Source: Isoetes taiwanensis
Taxonomy: Eukaryota > Streptophyta > Lycopodiopsida > Isoetales > Isoetaceae
DNA: 64,000 bases
NCBI GenBank assembly: GCA_021234155.1
Contig: JAJEKV010000036.1
Span: 12,473,426-12,537,425 of the forward strand
Reading direction: 5' to 3'
Numbering within the stretch: position 1 is the first letter of the stretch; each line of letters starts with the position of its first letter. The notes under the pieces were generated by a model. It was not told the DNA's origin, ran no database searches, and saw only the letters and a program-made list of their open reading frames with translations. This document shows positions 45,913-57,002 of this stretch, piece by piece. The position numbers and the translations under genes are program-made.

Positions 45913-46534
45913 AAACGTGAAAACATCAAAGCAGATCGGATAGAGGAAGGAGTTGCCTGATGGATCAGGTGGGTATGCACGACCGGATATTGGATCCAAG
46001 AGGTGCAGCACTTGGATCTATTTGATTTCGTATGCCATCGATTTTTAGTTTATGGTGGGTTGGTGGATCCTAAACAAATGCAGGAGGCCACGGAGCTCCA
46101 GTGCACGAGAAGGGAATATCTCCCTAGCTAACCCACACGAACTTGGCATCCACGTGGCAGCAGGGGAGCATAAAAAGGAATAAGAGATTTGAAATGGGGG
46201 TGGAAAAGATATCACATATTTGCATTATTAATGCAAAAGATTGACCCATAGCCCCATATTATATTTAACAAAAAAATACAATGAAAACAATTTATAATTT
46301 CTTAGGGGGGCCTTTGGAGACTCCATGTTTTCTAGAGTTAAGGGCATTAAAGGACACGCTTAGTCGCTTGAGCTTCTACATTGTCGCTCAAGGTATGCTA
46401 AAGAGCTACTCTAGCCCGGAAAGAATTTAAAGCCTGCGTGATTCCAAAAGTCTTACTATCCTCCCTTCTATCCCGCTTGTTTATTAGTCCGATGATAGCC
46501 ATTAGCCGTCAGATGATATAGCCAACGCCGCTTT

Positions 46535-46840
46535 TTTCCAAGATCCACTTATGCTTGCTTCTATTGGTTTCTATCATCAACTAGCTGGTCTCTGGGTAGC
46601 CTCCACAGATTACCCCCTTTGTTACCTTGCTTTTGAGCTCAACCAAATGTTCGTAGTCCTTATGCACGATTAAGAAGAAACCTTACTCCCACACATGGTA
46701 CGAGATATAGTTGACCACTTTGCCAACCCCTCATCGACCCTTTTAGATGTCATGAAATGCACGGCCATTGGTATTGCCTTCATTGCCTTCCTTAGGAGCT
46801 TGGAAATCCTTGCATTACGATGGGATGAGATTACGCTAGG
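46535..46840 (+). pseudogene. Tyrosine recombinase fragment
   Basis: The frame reads LAGLWVASTDYPLCYLAFEL, a stop, then MVRDIVDHFANPSS and AIGIAFIAFLRSLEILALRW followed by DEI. The last stretch matches the first conserved box of phage-integrase-type recombinases, with its catalytic Arg in FLRSLEIL. The style is that of DIRS/Crypton recombinases. The catalytic C-terminal boxes (HxxR, Tyr) are absent because the duplicated block C2 starts directly after it at 46860. It sits upstream of a DIRS linker fragment, the reverse of normal DIRS order. Confidence 0.55.
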
Positions 46841-46869
46841 CTAGGTGGCACTTATCGGCCCCTTGATGC

Positions 46870-47216
46870 CTTTTCCCTCCTCAAGCTACGATGTAGACCT
46901 CGTGATTGGGACTGTTTTGGCAATCCTTACAATCATTTGTTACCAAATTTTAATTGCTGGTACCCAATCCCCGATCACCGTGCACCCCCAAATGCTTTTA
47001 GTAAATCTTGGCACGGTCTTAACAACTATTGTTTTTCGCCTCCTTTCTTGGCATTTGAGACTTTCTAGTATGCTATTACTTGTAGAGCTGACATCACTGT
47101 TGTTATCTTTCAATGGAAATCAGCCCCATGGTGGCCAGCCCTACATGATGACGTGGGAGGTTGGCATCCTTCCTTTGTGGGTCATTTATACTTCCCATCT
47201 AGAGGACAAAGTTTGA
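46870..47216 (+). pseudogene. DIRS-type polyprotein fragment in C2
   Basis: One frame reads NHLLPNFNCWYPIPDHRAPP, then NAFSKSWHGLNNYCF; a later frame gives PWWPALHDD. It is homologous to 32290-32630. An overlapping 123-residue + ORF (46845-47216) is hydrophobic but is best read as the out-of-frame shadow of this fragment. Confidence 0.5.
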
Positions 47217-47982
47217 TCCCTAGCGCCGCTCTCACCGCCACATCAGAAACCAATTAGTCCTCCTCATTGCTCTTCGATTAGCAGCATCTAACTAGGTGAG
47301 TTTATTTTTCATTAGAGAAAATATGGGGGTCTCCAAAGGGCCCTTTATGAAAATGGAGAAATTCCACATCGGATTTTTGCTCTAGCCAATCAGAAATAAG
47401 TGCCTTTGTTCTTTGTTCTTAATCCATACATGTCTGCCATGCCATGCCATATTAGCTTTGGTAGCCATGTGTCGGATTTAGATAGGGTTTCTTCTCCCAA
47501 GGGAGACTCCCAAATCTGTCCCATTTTCCCATAGAGAGCATTTCTCAATGGAGATTTGAGGTCATTTACTTACGTGCAGTTAATTTTGGTTGCTGCTTTT
47601 GAATTTTGTTTTGGCGGGATCGAGCTGGTGTGGGAAACCACAGGATATCGAAATTGCATAGGAAGACCTATTGTGAAGCACAGAAGCTTCTCCAAATCAT
47701 GTCTCAAACACGGATATACTGGAGATAAGGTTCGGTTCGTCAAATTGTTTTTGAAGAACAGGGGCCAGTGATATGCTCACAGGTATGGATATGGCATTTC
47801 AAATTTCCATAAAACTAACTTTTGTTTTGGCATTCATGCAAGATGAGCAATCGACCAAGGCCGATCAAGTAAGAACAAAGAGTCCTTCACAATGTCAAAG
47901 ATGCCAATGGCTAATGGCTTGACTTTGTTGTTCTGGTCATTGCCGGGTTACCCTCCGTCCTAGATCCACACGTACTCATGCA

Positions 47983-48288
47983 GTGAAAAGAGCCAGAGTA
48001 AAGGATGTGAATGCCCACTGGAAAGCCCATGTAAAAGGAATTGTATTTGGTTCAGGAGGCACTAAAATGAAGGAGGTCATTGTGGAGCATGGGTACACTA
48101 GCTCTGATTTGGCAAGCCCAGATCTTGAAGCCAACACCATTTGTTCTTCGGATTACACTGACAAAGTTTCTGCCGCAAGCATTACTAGTGTGCTTGAAGT
48201 GTATCATCACAAGCTTGGTCAATTGATTTTTCAGGATTCTGCATCCACCTTGAGAGCCCGAGGTATTTACTTTCACAAGTATCATTAA
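47983..48288 (+). CDS. Unidentified 101-residue ORF shared by C1 and C2
   Basis: Reads KRARVKDVNAHWKAHVKGIV, then SSDYTDKVSAASITSVLEVY. C1 has the same text broken by lesions. The upstream frame (from about 47840) is open across one stop and includes a Cys-rich stretch. I do not recognise it. Its company suggests mobile-element cargo. Confidence 0.35.
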   Translation: MKRARVKDVNAHWKAHVKGIVFGSGGTKMKEVIVEHGYTSSDLASPDLEANTICSSDYTDKVSAASITSVLEVYHHKLGQLIFQDSASTLRARGIYFHKYH

Positions 48289-48742
48289 ACGGTCTCTCGT
48301 GTAGGTATTGGTAAGCTAGCCGAGATTGGAGAGCCGGATTTGAAGCAAATTGGTGCTGATTTTTATGACCAGAGTCTTGTAACAACATATTAAGAATGTA
48401 TTGGAGCTGAATTCTTTAGAACACTGACAGAAAGAGGTGGGATAAGATGTGCATTCAAAGTATTTCTACCAATTGTTATCTTTGGTTTCTTTTTCAAGCA
48501 TGAGAAGATTAATGTGGCACCAATAACAATCACGATCAGCAAACTCTCATCTGAAGCATTAGACTTACTGCTCCCAAGTAACAGGAAAAGTAGACAGCAT
48601 GAAAGTGGAGGGCAACTGACTGAAACCTCGATTGTATGCGACACACTAATGTTCAGGTATGTTGCTTGATTCACTTTAGTCTCTGATTAAGTCTGAAATC
48701 TTTGACACTTGCTACTGCAGGTACAGAATCACGAAGCAGATA

Positions 48743-49075
48743 TTGTATGCAAATTACTTTGTGGAGCGAAGACGACGCATTTCGGAACAAGATCATTGGG
48801 AATGGAAGGCGGTGGAAGATCATTGGGCCACTTCAAATTCAATGGAGCTCTCAATAGCTTGTACGGGTATGGATGATGAAACTTTTTTAATATGGAGGAA
48901 GATTGACATTATTCGAAAGTGCGTGAAGCTAGTAGAGTCATTTTGTCGCAAGTCGCAAAGACTATCCGTATACAAGATAAAGGTACAAAACTTGCAAAGA
49001 ATGATTGAATCCATGAGGGGGAAAAAACAACATCCCCTTGAGCGTAATAATTCATTCCTCGATTGTTTAATTTGA
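48743..49075 (+). CDS. Unidentified 110-residue ORF at the end of C2
   Basis: Reads NYFVERRRRISEQDHWEWKA and then KVQNLQRMIESMRGKKQ, probably helical and charged. It follows an AG (CTACTGCAG at 48712-48720) that could be an acceptor. C1 shares the first half only. Confidence 0.35.
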   Translation: MYANYFVERRRRISEQDHWEWKAVEDHWATSNSMELSIACTGMDDETFLIWRKIDIIRKCVKLVESFCRKSQRLSVYKIKVQNLQRMIESMRGKKQHPLERNNSFLDCLI

Positions 49076-49552
49076 ATTCTTAAATTATTGTATTCATTAT
49101 TTGAGTTATCTTCAGAATCTTCGTGGAGTGACCAAGTAGTCCAAAGTGATGAGGACTTAAATGTATCCCAATTAACTTCCGTGTCTTGTGCTTTTTAATT
49201 TAATCTCAATATTTGTACTTGAATTTGGGTGTGTATTCACTTGATTAATGTTGTGAATGTTAGGTCCATCAAGTACAAAGTGTAAATGTAGCTTCAAGTT
49301 CCACCGCGACCGCCAATTGTTATTAGGCAAAAGAGATTGCTGATTCTAGATCTTAATGGCGCTCTCTCGTGAAGAGCTTTAGAAGAAGTAATCAATTGAG
49401 GGATGATCTTAAAAGATAAACCCTCAATTATTAAAATCATCAACAACTAACAAAGTAGTTGTATTCAGTCGGAGTACATGCTTTCTTGGAGGAAGCATCT
49501 TACCGGTATGACTTAGCCATTTGGTCCTCTATGAACATTTAATGTTCATGAG

Positions 49553-49843
49553 GTGCTTGATGTCCTATGTCCCGCTAAGAAAGACAAATTCATCTTCATT
49601 TGGGACCAGAGTTTCTGTGATGAGATGCCTTTCAAGTATCCCCTGGAGTCTTCTAATCCTATTTTTATGAAGCCACTCCATAAAGTATATGCATCTTTCC
49701 CTGAGTATGGCGTAAATGTAATTATTGCGCATGATGAGGTTTACAAGACATTGCCCCCACCATTTACTTCCATCATGGTGCCTACTTTCACCCAATGCCA
49801 GCCAACCGATGAAATTCGATGTTTATTTGCTTCCAATACTTAG
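49553..49843 (+). CDS. Unidentified 96-residue ORF
   Basis: Reads KFIFIWDQSFCDEMPFKYPL and NVIIAHDEVYKTLPPPF. It looks like real coding sequence but has no recognised domain. It may belong to the same unidentified gene as the frames in C2. Confidence 0.3.
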   Translation: MLDVLCPAKKDKFIFIWDQSFCDEMPFKYPLESSNPIFMKPLHKVYASFPEYGVNVIIAHDEVYKTLPPPFTSIMVPTFTQCQPTDEIRCLFASNT

Positions 49844-50279
49844 ACAAAAATCACATGTCAAGATACTTTAGTCAGCATCAAGAATAACACTAGAGTAGAA
49901 TGTTATACAAGTATTTCCCTGGGTGTTCTTGAAGAATTATTTCAGCAGGACATTGGAGCAGATAAGAAACTGCTGGTCAAAGCATACTGCAAGGGCCAGA
50001 TTCAGTGATTAGTTGATGCACATCGAAATGTCTTCGCAAGGCACTTTGGTTCATCTACGTAAGTTTTAGATTCCTGATCCTGGTATAAACTTTGTAAATT
50101 GCCTCAATTTTGTTACATAGAGGCATGTAACTATGTGAGTGCAGATTTGCCTCCATTTTGTACAGATACTATGAGAGTAATATATCTTCAATGTAATATA
50201 TCTTCATTCTCTTTCATTATGTGTTCTCGTATGAATTTTCTTGAAATTGCAAAGTTAACTGTGCAGATGTTATGCTTTC

Positions 50280-50525
50280 CCAATTCAAGAAAAAATAGTT
50301 TAGACTATAAGACTCCTCACAGCCACAACCCAAACCTTTTGCAAATGATTTTAATCTTGGCAGAACTCAAAGGAGTTGAGAAGATGTGGATTGAATTTGA
50401 CTCAAGTATTGCATCGACCTTGTTCATATTGATGACACCGACCAGTGTCAAAATTTGGTCAATGTCCCCGTCAAGTCAATTTTTGCGCATATGTCTAAGC
50501 CGGGAATTTTGGACTCAATAAAAGC
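50280..50525 (+). repeat. Segment homologous to 54285-54520
   Basis: Shares TTCCCAATTCAAGAAAAA, GACTCCTCACAGCCACAAC and TTGCAAATGATTTTAATCTT with 54285-54520 in the same orientation, with many CAG/CTG and other differences. Both may be parts of copies of the 52-55 kb gene. Other ORFs in 49.9-51.8 kb (50099-50768, 51192-51560) are unrecognised. Confidence 0.8.
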
Positions 50526-51810
50526 AAGATATGTAGAACTAATTTGAAAAGTAATCAAATGTCAAGAACAAATGTGAACAAGAATCAAATGTCAGTGGTG
50601 CATGTGATAATTGAAAAAGAGAAATTTTTCACATTAATAACATTAATAGCCCGCAGTGCTCGAATTGAAAAGACATCCGAGCCCGCAAAATTACAAAATT
50701 GGAGCAAAATTACAAAAAGGATGAAGATGGATGGCCTACTCAAAATTGGTAGGTGTCTAAGTACTTGAAGTCTTCAAAGAAATCAGCCGATTATTGTCAC
50801 CGCTTGGTCGATTCCACCATTCAACACCGGCAATGAGGTACTCGGATTGCAAAAGTTGCCATATTTAGCGTAATCAAATTACCATAAGCATCCGCCTCGA
50901 CCTCTATGATAGTAATAGCATTCTCTCAGAATGATCAAACCGAAAGCGTAAGTCATGAGAGGGTTGTTCCTTTCTATGAAGTAGTACAACACCGCTAACC
51001 GTAAGTTGCTTTACAAAATTCAATTGCCCATTTTTTCTCCTTCTCCTCGCACAACTCGGGCCCCTTTAAATTGTACCCGCTTATCACTTTCCTTCAAGAC
51101 ATGATCTATATCTGCTAGAAGATTCTCAAAAGTCTCTTTCCTTTGCCTTTACCAGCCTCAAGAACTAGCAATTGACCCACTTCCGCATTTCTTGAGTCAG
51201 GCAAACAAATTTTTGCCTCTCGCAAAGTCACAAAATGTGGTCCAAAGTTTTTTGCAGCTTTCTAGGTATTGTTTGAAAAGCCTAGCAAGAGGGAGGCCAA
51301 CGCCTTTTAAGGGAATCCAATTCACGAGCAAATGTAGCATTTGTCTTGATCACATACCTCGACTGTGGGGACCCCCGTGTACAAGAACTCCTCGATCATC
51401 CGTAACGGGCAACACACCATCCGGGCCCTGGTCTTTGGTTAAATTATCCCAAGCAGGAGGGATAAAAGGAGAAATAATCAAGGTCGGCCATTTTTCTCGT
51501 GAGATGGATCCAAGCCGAGAGACCGGTAGATCAAGGCGAGATGAGCGGCTTCTAGGTTAAAAAGAATTCTGAATGCATTTTCGGTTTAAAGAATTTGCCA
51601 TTAAGACTCATGTAATGGGCAGGAGAAAACAACAAAGGGCAATTGAAACAGAGAATTCTCCCAAAATTTTGAAGAATTCTCACAACTTCGCCAACAATTT
51701 TGTTCAAATCTCCTCTAATCCCTTCACCAACCTCCCAAAGATCGAATTCAGAATTAACCTCCCAAGATACCAAATTTTGAAGACTCTACCTCCCGTAAAA
51801 AGCCTCAGAA

Positions 51811-51945
51811 TGCTAAGTGCCGTAAGTGCTTTAAGTGCTTTTGTGTCGTGGGCGCAGAAATCGTAACATGCTAAAGACAACCAAAAAAAGGAAAAATACC
51901 TTTTGATCCCCGCAGTTTGCATCCATTATACTTCATCCATTACCT
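51811..51945 (+). repeat. AAGTGCT cluster 2 with downstream homology to 53190-53375
   Basis: Contains TAAGTGCCGTAAGTGCTTTA, then the shared phrases AAGACAACCAAAAAAAGG and GCAGTTTGCATCCATTATAC. At 53.2 kb the same first phrase reads AAGTGCTGTAAGTGCTTTAA, with CTG where this copy has CCG. Confidence 0.75.
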
Positions 51946-52241
51946 TCTATGAGGTAGTTGGAATACTACTCATGATTTGTTGGCAAGTGTCTTCATCCAT
52001 GGTATACATGTTAGAGTCATCTTCATCCGTATACATGTCAAACTTTGACAGCCTTACAAGATGGCTATAAACACTTGCCTCAGTTTTGTCCTCCATCACC
52101 AAAAATTTAGACTACCCGAATTTGTTTGTAATAAAGTCCCGAGACAATAACTTCTTCTACCCCAAACACATTCCCCATCCATCCTTATAATTTTCTAGCA
52201 AAGTATTCTTTTGCTTCAAAGGCACCTAAGCACATAAAAAT

Positions 52242-52436
52242 CTACCCCTTCTTCATTACCTTCTTCAAAGATTTACAAAGAAAATTATCCCCCACTTCTA
52301 TCATGGAACTCATTACATCATCTTCATCCTCTTCTTCTTCCTCAATATCAAACTCGGCCTCTTCTTCATTTTCAATGTTGTCACCTGTATTCCTAGGCTC
52401 CTTTAACCTCAACTCAATCGCTCTCCCAATCACCAA
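52242..52436 (-). CDS. Acidic low-complexity ORF
   Basis: The minus frame has an acidic run of Glu and Asp over about 20 residues (52300-52370), encoded by TCTTCTTCC-type repeat on +. It could be the acidic tail of the transposase-like gene to the right, but no join is visible. Confidence 0.25.
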   Translation of the reverse strand: MVIGRAIELRLKEPRNTGDNIENEEEAEFDIEEEEEDEDDVMSSMIEVGDNFLCKSLKKVMKKG

Positions 52437-53190
52437 TTCGACTCACATACACACATTTATCCCACTTGAATTGAATGCAATAGTTGCAAAAGCATGACAA
52501 TGGTCTATAAGCTACCTTCAAAGAGTTTTCCTTGTCACATGGCCTGATGCAAAGAATCTTTGTTGTTCCCTTCAAGGTATGGCATTCAATTCTTTTCAGA
52601 TCTCACAATGTTTGAAGACTCCACCTCCCGTAATAACCTGTAACACATTAGGGTTTTTTTGAGATAAAAGGGCCTTCAAAACATGCCAACAAAGCCAAAT
52701 GAAGATAATGAACTACCAATCGTAAATCGAGTCGATTTGGTCCAAATCAAGAAAATCGCTATAATCTATTCATCGATCATTTTTCTAGCATAATTATTGA
52801 TAGAAAAGTTCAATGAGTTTGTTTAGTGCAATAGATAGATTCATTGAGATCTTTCCAACCTTAGGTGCTTTGCACATATTTTAACCACTTATGATTGTCA
52901 AAACTCCAAAAAAAAATATGGTTTTTACCATTTTTTACTATCCTACGGGGCTAAAAGATATGCAAACCACCCAAGGTTGGAAAGATCTCAATGAGATCTA
53001 TCTATTGCACCAAACAAGAGCTCATTTGGACTTTTCTATCAACACTTATGCTAGAAAATGTGATCCAAAGGAGTCAGCTTATAACCGCTTTGGTCGACCG
53101 GATTATCGGGCTGCTTTCCTCGATTGGTAGTTCATATAGCTTAGTCAGCAGTTCTTAGAAGGCCCTTTTATGATCTCAAAAAATCCCTAA

Positions 53191-53240
53191 TGTCAAGTGC
53201 TGTAAGTGCTTTAAGTGCTGGACAACAGAATTCAGCACTG
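53191..53240 (+). repeat. AAGTGCT cluster 3
   Basis: CAAGTGCTGTAAGTGCTTTA with a third heptamer after it and an inverted AGCACT 15 bp further on. It interrupts or follows the C-terminal part of the minus-strand transposase-like gene. Confidence 0.7.
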
Positions 53241-53329
53241 TCTAAAAACAACAAAAAAAAAGGAATAATACTTTTTGATATCATTATCAGATGGATGATT
53301 TTGAAAGTACAATTGGAGAAAATTAACAA

Positions 53330-53990
53330 CCTCATGTGCACACTGCAGTTTGCATCCATTGTACTTCATTTGCTCTTGAGTTAGTACCCTCTTTTATAAT
53401 CTATACCAAAGACTATCATGCTCACCTTTGCCATGTGAGCTAGCAAAAAAATTCCATAGGAGATCCTTACCCTTTCTCCCATAAAATCTACCAAGAAAAT
53501 GGAATGGTCTTGAAGACTTGAACTGTGAAGAACAGCCATCACTCCAAAATACATGTTTCTTATATTCAATTCCAATACTTTGCAACCAATCAAAGATGCA
53601 TTTGTAGACAATGTTGGACAAATTCTGGTCATGTGTTTTGTCATCACTAATATAGAAATGAGTCTCCTTCACAATACCTTTGAGAGTTTGTTTTCTCTTC
53701 TCCTTGGCCGAGTCCTTGTTCTTCTTGTTCAAGCTCTCTTCCTCTCTTCCTTCTTTTTTCTTCTCTTCTTCTTTTTCTTCATCCTCCCGTAAGTAATATG
53801 CACTAGAATTGACACCTGATCAAGATGCCAATGACAGATTGAGCTTCCCGTTGATCTTAAACCGTAATTTTCTCGCAAAGTCTATGACGTAAACAATAGT
53901 ATCATCCGGTATGGTTGCCAAGCATTTCTTGAATTCCTTAGCTTTCCAATGAGCTTTATAATTATGTGGAACAAAAAGACTTCATAGTCT
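53330..53990 (-). pseudogene. Transposase-like gene, core domain (WSDGC/HGKG family), broken
   Basis: Minus-strand frames, right to left: AHWKAKEFKKCLATIPDD and VYVIDFA near 53880-53960; an acidic/lysine linker; HFYISDDKTHD (about 53633-53665); HVFWSDGCSSQFKS; and WNFFASSHGKGEHD (about 53400-53445), then LTQEQMKYNGCKLQ. I recall this pattern (DFxENY, SDGxxxQ[FY]K, WNFFxxxHGKGxxD) from a widespread family of uncharacterised proteins in plants, fish and cnidarians. Three Asp positions fit an RNase H-like DDE/D transposase. That assignment is inference. At least two frame shifts break the gene, one in the stretch that should read QS-HWH-DQVSILVHITY. Confidence 0.6.
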
Positions 53991-54284
53991 TTTTTGCATG
54001 CTCATTAAATTCAAAAGGATCGCCTGCCTTGTAGGCTAATCTAGTAACCTTTGCGTGTTTCTTAGATAGCTTGGCAAGATTCTTTCTTTGGACTTCTTGG
54101 TCGACGCTCAATGTCAAATGATTAGCTCAACTCCTAAAAAGTAATATGCTTGAATTTGATAGTTAGTACCTTTTCAAATACTTTCCATTGGACATTGATA
54201 GACTTTTGCTTGTTCCTCTTTTTTAGACATGTTGGCAACCTGCAATACAAAACAATAATGGCGATGTATCGCCATGAACTTTCC

Positions 54285-54520
54285 CAATTCAAGAAAAACA
54301 GCCTAGACTCTAAGACTCCTTACAGCCACAACCTAATGGTTTTGCAAATGATTTTAATCTTGGCATGAACTCAATGGGGCTTGAGAATATGTGGATTCAC
54401 CGACTCAAGTCTTGCATCGAGCTTGTTGAAAATGATCACACCGACCGGTCAAGAATTGGTCAATGTCCCCGTAGAATCCAAGATTTTGCACATCACTCTA
54501 ATAGGATAATTTTGGAATTC
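54285..54520 (+). repeat. Segment homologous to 50280-50525
   Basis: See the partner segment. Its presence between the core (53.3-54.0 kb) and the upstream zinc-type exon (54856-55040) suggests intron or N-terminal sequence of the same gene. Confidence 0.8.
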
Positions 54521-54855
54521 TATCACCGGATTAGACTCGACAACTCAGAGAATACCCTCAAAAACCTTAGTGCTTCAAATAAAAGCAAGGCACAATGTGA
54601 TTTAGTTACGTACTTAGTTATTTCAAGGTAGCGTGACTTTGAAATTTCGTGAGAACATAAATCAAGCAGGCATGAACACTCAATCTTTTCCCCGTGTTTG
54701 AGTGAAGCCGAAGCATTCCTATCAAGCAGGGACACTCACATACAACCCGGACAAGATAACTCATGGAGGAAAAGATGATCAAGACTATCGACAGAAACAG
54801 TTTAGATTAGATACTACTTAAAAGTAATGTACAAGCAAAAGGAAACCATACTTAC

Positions 54856-55040
54856 TTTTTAACCCACACTTTGTACAAGTCTCCATCAAACACACGCTTA
54901 TGCCACTCTTCACTCTCATCCTTTTTGGCACACCACCATTCTCCAATAATCACTAGTTGATTTAATGGTGTTCTCCTTGGCCATACAGATCCCGACTGGC
55001 CACAAACTTTGCACTTACATTTACATTCCTTGTGAACACC
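54856..55040 (-). pseudogene. Probable upstream exon of the transposase-like gene
   Basis: The minus frame reads CKCKCKVCG, then PRRTPLNQLVIIGEWWCAKK, and ends LYKVWVKK immediately before GTAAGTATGG, a near-perfect donor. The CxCxC/CxxC cluster suggests a zinc-binding N-terminus. The link to the core at 53.3-54.0 kb rests on orientation and spacing. Confidence 0.4.
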
Positions 55041-55399
55041 ATGAGGATCTGGTTCTCATATTATTGATGGCCTCGCCTTTACAAATTCTAAATGCAAATG
55101 GTATTGGCAAAGAATGTGTCCCCTTTCTTTTAATTTTCTAATGTAGCTTGGCTTCGCTGAAAAGCCCCGCTGAACATCTTCATATCCGATGTTCCCTCTT
55201 GAAACCAAGATATAGTTGAACCTCGCACAATGAAAAAATTTAGTTACTTTCTAAACAAAAAAGAAAGAAAGAAAGCATTCAAAATGTATGGTCGAAACTA
55301 TACCGTGGTCATCTCTAGCGATGAATAGATGATCAATTTTCACCTTTATCATTCAAATGCTTCCTCCTATAAGGTGATACTCGGGTATTTTCATCCCAA

Positions 55400-55870
55400 T
55401 ACTTCCCCGACTGTGGCTATTTCTTCAGTCAGAAGGCATCTTTTCTTCTCTTCCTTCCAAACATTGACCAGGGCCAGCTTCTCGCAAAAAATTGCCTTCT
55501 AAATGCCATGGCAACAGCTTTTCGGGAATAGATAGAACCCCTTGAAATTGCAGATTGATTGATCCCCGGGCCCTAACAGGCCGCCATTTGTAGAGTGCTC
55601 TTCTTGCTTGCAAAATATCAGTTTTTTTTTGCATTTTTGGGCCTGCATTGTCTCTGACATTGGAAATCATGGTATGTATTACAGCCGTGTTCTTGGGATC
55701 CGTAATTCTCCTTGCAATGGTAATGTGTATTTTTCTTCAAAAGTCTTTGAAGAATTCTCCCTTTGTCTAAATCCTCCAAACATTCCTCACAATGTGATTA
55801 AAAGAGTCGCTTAGCTTTTTGACAGCTCTTGCAACCTTCTATCAATCGAGAAAATGTTTTCTTCTTCTCA
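55400..55870 (-). other. Cys-rich coding-like stretch, unidentified
   Basis: Minus frames include CKSCQKAKR and SHCEECLEDLDKG (about 55750-55860). It may be another exon of the same gene or an independent fragment. Confidence 0.25.
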
Positions 55871-56275
55871 TTTGGTGCAATGTTTTCTTTTTCCTTTAGT
55901 TTCAATCTCTTTCTCGATTCTCTTCCTCTTGGCTTCAAAATCCGATAAATTCTCCTTTCCCCCGATCAGAATGCTCTTGGAATTAGAATTGGGATTGGCA
56001 TTCTGATTGAGAATTGCAAGTGAATTATCAGCCATGAGAACAGATCAAAGATTGAATTGATTGAATTGAAGACAGCCAGAAAATCTCGCAGAAATCTTCA
56101 AAGAATGACAACCAAGAATTTCCAAGAATCCGCCATCTAGAAATCCCGCCAAACATGAAAATTCATCTCCCAATTCATGGATCATCCATGTCATCGATCC
56201 CTACCTCTACGGGATGATCCGTTCTATTTCTGGAGTAATCATCAAACGATGTCGTTGAACGAAAAAGCACTCGAG

Positions 56276-56350
56276 GGTAAAGCACCTAAAGCACTTACAG
56301 CACTTGTCCGGACAGTGCTTTTTGGGTAGCATTACCATATTTACGCCAGA
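56276..56350 (+). repeat. AAGTGCT cluster 4, inverted
   Basis: AGCACCTAAAGCACTTACAG then CACTT, a near-palindrome around GTCCGGAC, and GTGCTTTTTGGGTAGCATTA. It is inverted relative to clusters 2 and 3 and shares its right flank with cluster 1. It directly truncates the DIRS element to its right. Confidence 0.75.
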
Positions 56351-56439
56351 AATGCGAACACAAAGTGGGCGTAGTTAGAAATGTGGGAGCCACCCTTTTT
56401 CAAGAATGAAAAAGGCATTCATGGAATCACCATATGCGT

Positions 56440-56784
56440 TACCTTTTTCCCCGTAAGCATGTCAACATTGGTGGAAAGGAAGTGGAGCAAGGCAGAAAGT
56501 TCATGAAAGGTGGACGATTCAGAAGACTCAGAGTTGGAAAACATTCCTGAGAAACCAACTCCAAAAGTTGAATCATGAAGCCAGACGCCTCAACCATGAC
56601 CACTAGCATCATAACACAAGGACATAGAGGGGTTGGTAGGTTCCCAAATACGAGCATTATTCAGAATATCAAACCACGAACGCAAGTCAGCAATGGCAAG
56701 AGGTGTAAGATCGACATGCTGCTTCCAAGATGTTATACAGGCATATACATGATATTGCAGAAAGGGCCAAAGACGAATTTGCAA
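56440..56784 (-). pseudogene. RNase H of the DIRS-type element
   Basis: One frame ends LRSWFDILNNARIW then SMSLCYDASGHG; the next continues GVGFSGMFSNSESSESSTFH and ELSALLHFL. This corresponds to the (D)ASxxGWG start and the SSxxRELxAL motif of this RNase H type. The frames switch near 56590. Confidence 0.65.
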
Positions 56785-57002
56785 GAAGACAACATACCTA
56801 AGAGAGAGGCAAGTTCCTGAGCTGGGACACGGACCTTAGTAGATAGGGCCATGGCAAGGTCCATGAACTTTGATGCCTAGATGGAGAGATGGAGACATTA
56901 CCATTGGATGCATTGATCATAAAACCCAGAACTTTACTTCATATGAAGGCAGAAGTTGGCATTTATATCTTGCTATGATAAGTCTTGCTAGGTCAAGGTC
57001 AT

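Larger units (their letters stand above)
46860..48948 (+). repeat. Duplicated block C2
   Basis: Collinear with C1 (32281-34793). It is the better-read copy, with CAG and CTG largely intact. It includes the DIRS-type fragment, then ETTGYRNCIGRPIVKH and the frames at 47983-48288 and 48743 onward. Confidence 0.9.

Noticed and set aside
45724-46011. ORFs across the (TTTGAA)n tract on both strands
   Set aside because: A hexamer repeat keeps frames open by itself; the products are dipeptide repeats.
46845-47216. Hydrophobic 123-residue ORF as a host membrane protein
   Set aside because: A different frame over the same bases carries DIRS-type motifs that are also present in C1, so this frame is a shadow.
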